A DNA stretch of 9,008 nt from Chloroflexota bacterium (GTDB lineage Bacteria > Chloroflexota > UBA6077): assembly GCA_023380955.1 (NCBI GenBank), contig JAMCTB010000249.1, positions 1-9,008 of the forward strand, written 5' to 3'. Of this stretch, positions 5,279 to 9,008 are shown one piece after another; within the stretch, counting starts at the first letter, position 1; each line of letters starts with the position of its first letter. The notes beneath the pieces are model-generated. The model saw only the letters and a list, made by a program, of their open reading frames with translations, was not told the DNA's origin and ran no database searches. A program made the position numbers and the translations under genes.

Positions 5279-5869
5279 CTACCGGCCTGCCTTCCCCAGC
5301 CGCTCGGCCACGGGCTCCCAGCTCAGGTTCTTCAGGAAGGCATCGATGTAAGGAGGGCGCTTCACGCCGTAGTCGATGACGTAGGCGTGCTCGTAGGTGT
5401 CCAGCACGACCAGCGGGGTCGCCTTCCAGATGCCGTAACTGTTGTGGGAGTCGGCCACGTAGTTGTAGATCTTGCCGTCCTCGTCCAGGGCCGTGACCAC
5501 CCAGCCCCTGGCAGCGATGCCGGACGCCTTCAAGTCCTCGATGTACTTGTCGAAGGACCCAAAGTTCGCCTCCAACGCCGCGAGAACCTTCCCCGCAGGC
5601 TGGCCGCCCTTGCCGCCCAGGTTCTCGAAGTAGAGCTCGTGCAGCTTCACTCCGTTCCAGGCGAAGCTCAGCTCCACCTTCAGCTCCCGCAGGTCGCTGA
5701 AGGTCTGGTTCGCCTTGGAGCGATCCGCGGACTCCAGTTTCGACCGGACCTCGTTGGTCTTGTTCACGTACCCCTGATAGAGGGTGTAGTGCTCCTCGAT
5801 CTGGCGTTTGGAGATACCATCCATCTCGAGGAGTGCCGGGGCCAAGGGCTTCGCGTTGATCTCCTGCAT
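5279..5869 (-). CDS. Fe/Mn-family superoxide dismutase, divergent type
   Basis: A 196-residue member of the iron/manganese SOD fold, which would convert superoxide to H2O2 and O2 in the cytoplasm. The four metal ligands are identifiable: H27 (IEEHYTLYQGYVNK), H77 (WNGVKLHELYF), D157 and H161 (VLDTYEHAYVIDY). The sequence departs from classic SodA/SodB: the second ligand is in VKLHELYF rather than an NHxFFW-type motif. The segment that usually holds the outer-sphere Gln or Gly reads ADSHNSYGIW, placing a His nearby, so metal preference and activity are uncertain. The ATG at 5869 is preferred to the GTG just before it (5872) because AAAAGGAG ends 6 bases upstream. No clear promoter was found; CGCACG-GA-CGTGCG (5934-5947) upstream could be an operator. 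Confidence 0.88.
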   Translation of the reverse strand: MQEINAKPLAPALLEMDGISKRQIEEHYTLYQGYVNKTNEVRSKLESADRSKANQTFSDLRELKVELSFAWNGVKLHELYFENLGGKGGQPAGKVLAALEANFGSFDKYIEDLKASGIAARGWVVTALDEDGKIYNYVADSHNSYGIWKATPLVVLDTYEHAYVIDYGVKRPPYIDAFLKNLSWEPVAERLGKAGR

Positions 5870-5933
5870 CACTTACTCCTTTTCTGCATCCTTGCTGATT
5901 GTTGGAGGATCAAGTCGGGTGAACCCCGTCGGT

Positions 5934-5947
5934 CGCACGGACGTGCG
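5934..5947. repeat. Short inverted repeat upstream of sod
   Basis: CGCACG and CGTGCG separated by GA, 65 bases upstream of the sod start. It could be an operator; no regulator is known. The remainder of the 5870-6047 gap holds no recognisable gene. Confidence 0.25.
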
Positions 5948-6047
5948 TGCTGCTTGTCGCTCTTGGGGGACAACCACAACAAGAACATGGCGCCAGAGAA
6001 GCAATCGCAAAGACCGTGCCACCGGGCGCCGGTCCGGGGTCCTCGGT

Positions 6048-6224
6048 CTACTTCTCTTCGAGCGCTTTGCCCGGCAGCCGGCCTGCCTCGATCGCCTTCT
6101 CGCGGACCTCGTTCCGGCGGCGCTCCAGCTCCAGGAAGTCGTCCAACTCCTGCTTGGTCAGCAGCCCCTGCCGGAACCGCTCCAGCATCCGCTCGACCGA
6201 CTGGTCTTCCAGGTTCTTAGACAT
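6048..6224 (-). CDS. Small conserved-looking hypothetical protein, helical, 58 aa
   Basis: The minus-strand frame from ATG (6224) to TAG (6048) encodes MSKNLEDQSVERMLERFRQG and on to GRLPGKALEEK. It is highly charged and predicted to be helical throughout, with heptad-like Leu/Phe spacing (LERFRQGLLTKQELDDFLELE). No family is recognised. The same frame is open much further upstream, but that part is antisense to the CDF gene and looks like a shadow; the composition changes at this ATG. The ribosome site is poor (GGGGAC about 11 bases upstream). It lies between sod and the divergent CDF gene and might share a transcript with sod. Confidence 0.55.
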   Translation of the reverse strand: MSKNLEDQSVERMLERFRQGLLTKQELDDFLELERRRNEVREKAIEAGRLPGKALEEK

Positions 6225-6258
6225 CGCTATCGTCGTCCCCGTCGAGAGTAGAGTCGCC

Positions 6259-6287
6259 GCCGGGTGGGCAAGTTGCATGCCCCCGGC
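6259..6287. repeat. Imperfect hairpin in the intergenic region before the CDF gene
   Basis: GCCGG (6259-6263) pairs with CCGGC (6283-6287) and GGGCA (6266-6270) with TGCCC (6278-6282), with a GT bulge and a 7-base loop. It lies between the divergent small gene and the CDF transporter, where a metal-responsive operator would be expected, but no known operator motif is recognised. Confidence 0.25.
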
Positions 6288-6335
6288 TGGCTGGAATGGG
6301 TTGTGCACCGCCCATAGGGCTGCACTGGAGGTGCC

Positions 6336-7265
6336 ATGACCCGCCATCACGACGACGGACAGGTCCACGAGCCCGGCGCACCGGAGGCCGGCCAGAAACT
6401 TCGACTGGCCTTCTTCCTGACTGTTGGCGTCCTGGCGGCCGAGTTGGCGGGGGGCGTCCTGTCCAACAGCCTGGCCCTTCTGAGCGACGCCGGCCACGTC
6501 TTCACCGACGTGCTGGCGCTCGGCTTGGCGTGGTTCGCCGCGGTTCAGGCGACCCGGCCGGCCACCCCACGGCGGACCTTCGGCTATCACCGCACGGGGA
6601 TCCTGGTGGCTCTGGCCAACGCCCTCACCCTGCTGGCCATCTCCCTGGTCATCACCTTCGAAGCCATCCGCCGGCTGCAGTCGCCGGAGCCAGTGAACAG
6701 CATCCTGATGGTGGCTATCGCCGCCCTGGGACTGGTGGCCAACCTCTACGTCGCCCTGTCGCTCCACCAGGAGCCGGGGGAGAATCTGAACGTCAGGAGC
6801 GCCCTCCTCCACGTGATCGGCGACGTGCTGGCCTCGGCCGCCGTGATCGTCGGCGCCGTCATAATCACTTTCACCGGCTTCTACTTCGTGGACCCCCTGC
6901 TCAGCGTGTTGATTGCACTGATCATCGTGGGAGGCGCCTGGTCCATCGTCCTGGAGACCATCAACATACTGATGGAAGGCACCCCGGCGGGCGTGAACCT
7001 GAACAAGCTGATCCAGGACATCAAGGACACCCCCGGCGTGCTGGACGCCCACGACCTGCACGTCTGGAGCCTGGCGGCCGGTATCCACGCCATGAGCGGC
7101 CACGTGGTCATCGAAGACCAGGCGCTCAGCGAAAGCTCCCAGATCCTCGAGAACCTGTCCCACATGCTCGCCCAGAAGTATGGGATCGACCACGCCACCA
7201 TCCAGTTCGAGCATCGCCTGTGCGGTTTGGCCTGCACCCTGTTTCAGAACCGACTCGAGCCGTGA
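6336..7265 (+). CDS. CDF-family cation efflux protein (CzcD/ZitB-like)
   Basis: A 309-residue cation diffusion facilitator, an inner-membrane antiporter exporting Zn2+ (possibly Co2+, Cd2+) against protons. Six membrane segments are visible, about 23-45, 57-72, 88-109, 122-143, 157-179 and 186-206. The metal site is complete: H54/D58 in SDAGHVFTDV on TM2 and H159/D163 in HVIGDV on TM5. The cytoplasmic C-terminal domain (about 210-296) carries GVLDAHDLHVWSL, GHVVIE and the closing FEH, the histidines that bind regulatory zinc. A His/Asp-rich N-terminus (TRHHDDGQVHE) may also bind metal. The ATG at 6336 follows GGAGG (6327-6331) by 4 bases. No promoter was identified with confidence. It ends with TGA at 7263-7265. 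Confidence 0.93.
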   Translation: MTRHHDDGQVHEPGAPEAGQKLRLAFFLTVGVLAAELAGGVLSNSLALLSDAGHVFTDVLALGLAWFAAVQATRPATPRRTFGYHRTGILVALANALTLLAISLVITFEAIRRLQSPEPVNSILMVAIAALGLVANLYVALSLHQEPGENLNVRSALLHVIGDVLASAAVIVGAVIITFTGFYFVDPLLSVLIALIIVGGAWSIVLETINILMEGTPAGVNLNKLIQDIKDTPGVLDAHDLHVWSLAAGIHAMSGHVVIEDQALSESSQILENLSHMLAQKYGIDHATIQFEHRLCGLACTLFQNRLEP

Positions 7266-7351
7266 AGCCTGGCGGCCGACATCTCTCATCTTTCTCGATG
7301 GCCATCTACGAGCGGGACGCCGCGATCTCCCTCGGGCGAGCCGTTGGGTCA

Positions 7352-7365
7352 CCCTCACGTGAGGG
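7352..7365. repeat. 14-nt perfect palindrome between the CDF and BON genes
   Basis: CCCTCACGTGAGGG, centred on CACGTG. It lies in the 218-base gap 7266-7483, 118 bases before the BON gene start. It could be an operator or part of the CDF terminator. Nothing else in this gap is recognised. Confidence 0.3.
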
Positions 7366-7483
7366 ACGTTGCCGCGTCGAGCCACGCCGCCCCGCGGTGC
7401 GGCCGCTGGCACAAGCCGTGCTGAGCAATAGGTTTCGACGGGGTGGGGTTACGGCTGAGGTCATCACCAGAGGGGAGCGAGAG

Positions 7484-7945
7484 ATGGGAAGCAGAATGTC
7501 GACCGTACTGGCCTGGATCGGTGGGGCAGTCGCACTAGCCGTGGCGGCCTTCGCCCTGGCGTCCCCCCGCAGCCGGTACCAGCTAGCCTCTGCTGCTCAA
7601 CAGTTGCTGGAGGCGGCCAACCGCGGCCTGGACGACCTCCAGGCGAGGATTCGAGGCGGCTACGGCAGGGACCTGGCGGCCCTGCAAGAACTCGGCCCGA
7701 CCATGGACACGGCAACCACTCAGTTCGAGTCTTCCATGATCGTCTCGAAGGTGAACTCCGCTCTGGCCGGCGAGCCGAGGCTGCGGGGTCGGGACGTGGG
7801 GGTCCGCATCATCGGCGGCATCCTCCACCTGGAGGGCCAGGTGCAAAGCCCGGAGGAGAAGGCGCTCGCCAGCGAGGTGGCAAGGCGCTCCAGTGGGGCG
7901 GAACTGGTGGCCAACGACCTCAAGGTGGCCAGCACGGCCCCGTAG
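7484..7945 (+). CDS. Membrane-anchored BON-domain protein
   Basis: A 153-residue protein. Residues 5-27 (STVLAWIGGAVALAVAAFALAS) form an uncleaved signal anchor or signal peptide. A helical linker (about 30-70) follows, then one BON domain (about 84-148): SMIVSKVNSALAGEP, VRIIGGILHLEGQV with the conserved Gly, and AELVANDLKV. BON domains bind phospholipid or polymer surfaces and occur in OsmY-like and envelope-maintenance proteins, so an envelope role outside the cytoplasmic membrane is inferred. The ATG at 7484 has GGGGAG (7472-7477) 6 bases upstream; a second in-frame ATG lies at 7496. It appears to stand alone. Confidence 0.82.
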   Translation: MGSRMSTVLAWIGGAVALAVAAFALASPRSRYQLASAAQQLLEAANRGLDDLQARIRGGYGRDLAALQELGPTMDTATTQFESSMIVSKVNSALAGEPRLRGRDVGVRIIGGILHLEGQVQSPEEKALASEVARRSSGAELVANDLKVASTAP

Positions 7946-8063
7946 GGCAAAGGGGTCCGGCAGAGCGGCCGGCTCCTCGGGCGGGCATCCCACCCGCGCT
8001 CCCAGCCGTCGGGACCACCGTGGCTCACCCCCGGGTTGTCCGCCGACGAAGCGGAGGCGAAGC

Positions 8064-8072
8064 TGCTATCAT
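8064..8072 (+). promoter_or_regulatory. Candidate extended -10 of the galactokinase gene
   Basis: TGC followed by TATCAT (8067-8072). No convincing -35 is present at 17 bases (CGACGA). The predicted start near 8079 supports initiation at the ATG at 8143 rather than at the in-frame GTG at 8020. The rest of 7946-8142 shows no gene. Confidence 0.4.
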
Positions 8073-8142
8073 TGAGATCGTCGAGGCGGCTGAGACGATC
8101 TCAGCCCCTCCGAAGGCAATCCACGTCACAGGCAGCCAACCG

Positions 8143-8867
8143 ATGGTGAAGGATCGTCGAGACTCGCTCCGGGGAGCCTTCCTCGCCCACTTCGGAGCAA
8201 ACCCCCTTTGGATGGCCGAGGCACCCGGCCGGGTCAATCTCATCGGGGAGCACACCGACTACAACGACGGCTTCGTCCTGCCCATCGCCATCGATCGGTC
8301 GACCCTGGTGGCGGCAGCACCCTCCTCTACCCCTTTCAGCCGGGTGTGGTCCCTCAACCTCGGGCAGGAAAGCAGCTTCGGCCGCCGAGCGCCGCGCAGC
8401 CAGGAGCAGCCCTGGAGCGGCTACGTTCGGGGAGCGGCCTGGGCCCTCGGCGAGGCGGGGATCCGCACCGGCCCCCTGGATCTAGCGGTCGAGAGCGACG
8501 TACCGATGGGGGCAGGGATCAGCTCCTCGGCGGCGCTGGAGCTGTCGGTAGCCGCCGCTCTCGCGGCTGCCGCCGACGCCATGCCATCGCCACTGGATCT
8601 CGCCCTGATGGCTCACCGCGCCGAGACGGAGTTCGTGGGGGTCCCATGCGGGATCATGGACCAGTACGTGTCGGCCCTCGGCGTCGAGGACCACGCCCTC
8701 CTGATCGACTGCCGGAGCCGGAGTTCAGAACCGATCCCCCTCGGCTTCCAGCAGCAGGGGGTCGCCCTGGTCGTCGTGGACAGCGGCGTCAGCCGCCGGC
8801 CGGCCGGCCGGCGCGGCTGCACCTGTGCCGGGCCGTCGGCGGGGTGCGCTGGGAGAGTGCCACGTAG
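8143..8867 (+). pseudogene. galK: Galactokinase, internally deleted and frameshifted
   Basis: Galactokinase (GHMP kinase) phosphorylates galactose with ATP in the Leloir pathway. Residues 1-219 are normal: APGRVNLIGEHTDYNDGFVLP (27-47, with catalytic Arg30), the ATP loop PMGAGISSSAALE (121-133), CGIMDQ (169-174, catalytic base Asp173), DHALLIDCRS, then VALVVVDSGVSRR. Homologues next have an xAxxxYNxRRxEC segment and about 150 more residues, including the third GHMP motif. Here the frame enters a (CCGG)4 run (8796-8811) and continues as unrelated residues to TAG at 8971-8973. In another frame right after the run, RLHLCRAVGGVRWESAT ends at TAG 8865-8867 and resembles a galactokinase C-terminus. 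This suggests an in-place loss of about 150 codons plus a frameshift. The product would lack the C-terminal lobe and be inactive. An assembly or sequencing artefact in the GC-rich repeat is the alternative. Confidence 0.75.
8796..8811. repeat. (CCGG)4 run at the galK break
   Basis: Four tandem CCGG units at the point where galactokinase similarity stops. Such a run could mediate slippage or deletion, or cause assembly errors. Confidence 0.8.
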
Positions 8868-8897
8868 GAGCGCCCTCACCCGCTTCCGGATCGTTGC

Positions 8898-8926
8898 TTG
8901 TGCGCTGACGTCGACTGTGCTACACT
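8898..8926 (+). promoter_or_regulatory. Candidate promoter for the gene beyond the window
   Basis: TTGTGC (8898-8903) and TACACT (8921-8926) are spaced by exactly 17 bases, with TGc at 8918-8920 as extended -10. Predicted transcription start is near 8933. It follows the galactokinase remnant directly and reads towards the window end. Confidence 0.6.
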
Positions 8927-8964
8927 CGGCTCAAATGGGCCGTGGCCGGAGTGCCCGGCCCGAC

Positions 8965-9008
8965 AAACTGTAGTTGGCGATGACTGGGACGAGTAGCCGC
9001 CCCCCCCC
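8965..9008 (+). ncRNA. Probable 5' end of a T-box leader (partial)
   Basis: About 30-45 bases after the predicted transcription start, the sequence GCGATGACTGGGACGAGTAG (8976-8995) resembles the conserved stem I entry of T-box leaders (GATGA-GGGA-GAGTAG type). T-boxes sense uncharged tRNA and control aminoacyl-tRNA synthetase or amino-acid genes. The specifier loop and antiterminator lie beyond the window, so the amino acid cannot be read. The call rests on one short motif plus position. Confidence 0.45.

Noticed and set aside
6225..7412. A long minus-strand frame covering the CDF gene, joined to the 58-residue small gene
   Set aside because: It is antisense to a certain CDF transporter and its translation is low-complexity Gly/His/Gln/Asp-rich, typical of a shadow frame in GC-rich DNA. 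Only the part after the ATG at 6224 was kept.
9001..9008. Run of C at the window end
   Set aside because: It could be part of a T-box stem or a contig-end artefact; eight bases are not enough to call anything.
1..9008. CRISPR arrays, tRNA or rRNA genes, insertion-sequence ends
   Set aside because: No spaced direct repeats, no tRNA T-loop/acceptor pairing and no rRNA-like segments were found on either strand by eye. The partial gene at 2-139 only faintly resembles a transposase tail.

Overview
The window is about 9 kb of GC-rich bacterial DNA with strong G/C bias at third codon positions. The gene content points to a Chloroflexota-like (Chloroflexi) bacterium: a CTC/TL5-type ribosomal protein L25, a small CxxC zinc-ribbon protein with a Gly/Tyr/Arg tail, an orphan GroES, a Chloroflexi-style short CDF transporter and a Fe/Mn SOD of divergent type. 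This placement is inference from family resemblance only. Candidate promoters recur with a TGn-TAYAnT-like extended -10 and a 17-nt spacer.

Left part (1-1510, plus strand): the 3' end of an unrecognised gene, ribosomal protein L25 (rplY/ctc), then a clear promoter, a zinc-ribbon protein and a GC-rich hairpin terminator.

Central part (1630-3550, plus strand): an apparent transcription unit that starts at a promoter (1632-1660). It holds a large-serine-recombinase-like protein that has the DNA-binding, zinc-ribbon and coiled-coil parts but no resolvase catalytic domain. Next comes a glutaredoxin-like gene whose first active-site cysteine codon is an in-frame TGA, then an orphan groES. The glutaredoxin gene (2959-3210) is the most important find. 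Read through the TGA it gives an 83-residue thioredoxin-fold protein with a T-P-T-U-P-W-C active site. The TGA lies inside a perfect 8-bp inverted repeat. TGA ends other genes in the window, so selenocysteine is the best explanation.

Minus-strand block (3504-6224): a doubtful gene remnant, an anti-sigma-28 factor FlgM with its own promoter, a RimJ/RimL-type acetyltransferase, a 28-nt perfect palindrome, a Fe/Mn superoxide dismutase and a 58-residue hypothetical protein.

Right part (6330-9008, plus strand): a CDF metal exporter (czcD-like), a membrane-anchored BON-domain protein, and a galactokinase gene that is normal for its first ~219 residues and then breaks at a (CCGG)4 run, with what looks like the galactokinase C-terminal tail in another frame just after. 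A strong promoter follows, and the last ~45 bases resemble the start of a T-box leader, which would regulate a gene (often an aminoacyl-tRNA synthetase) beyond the window.
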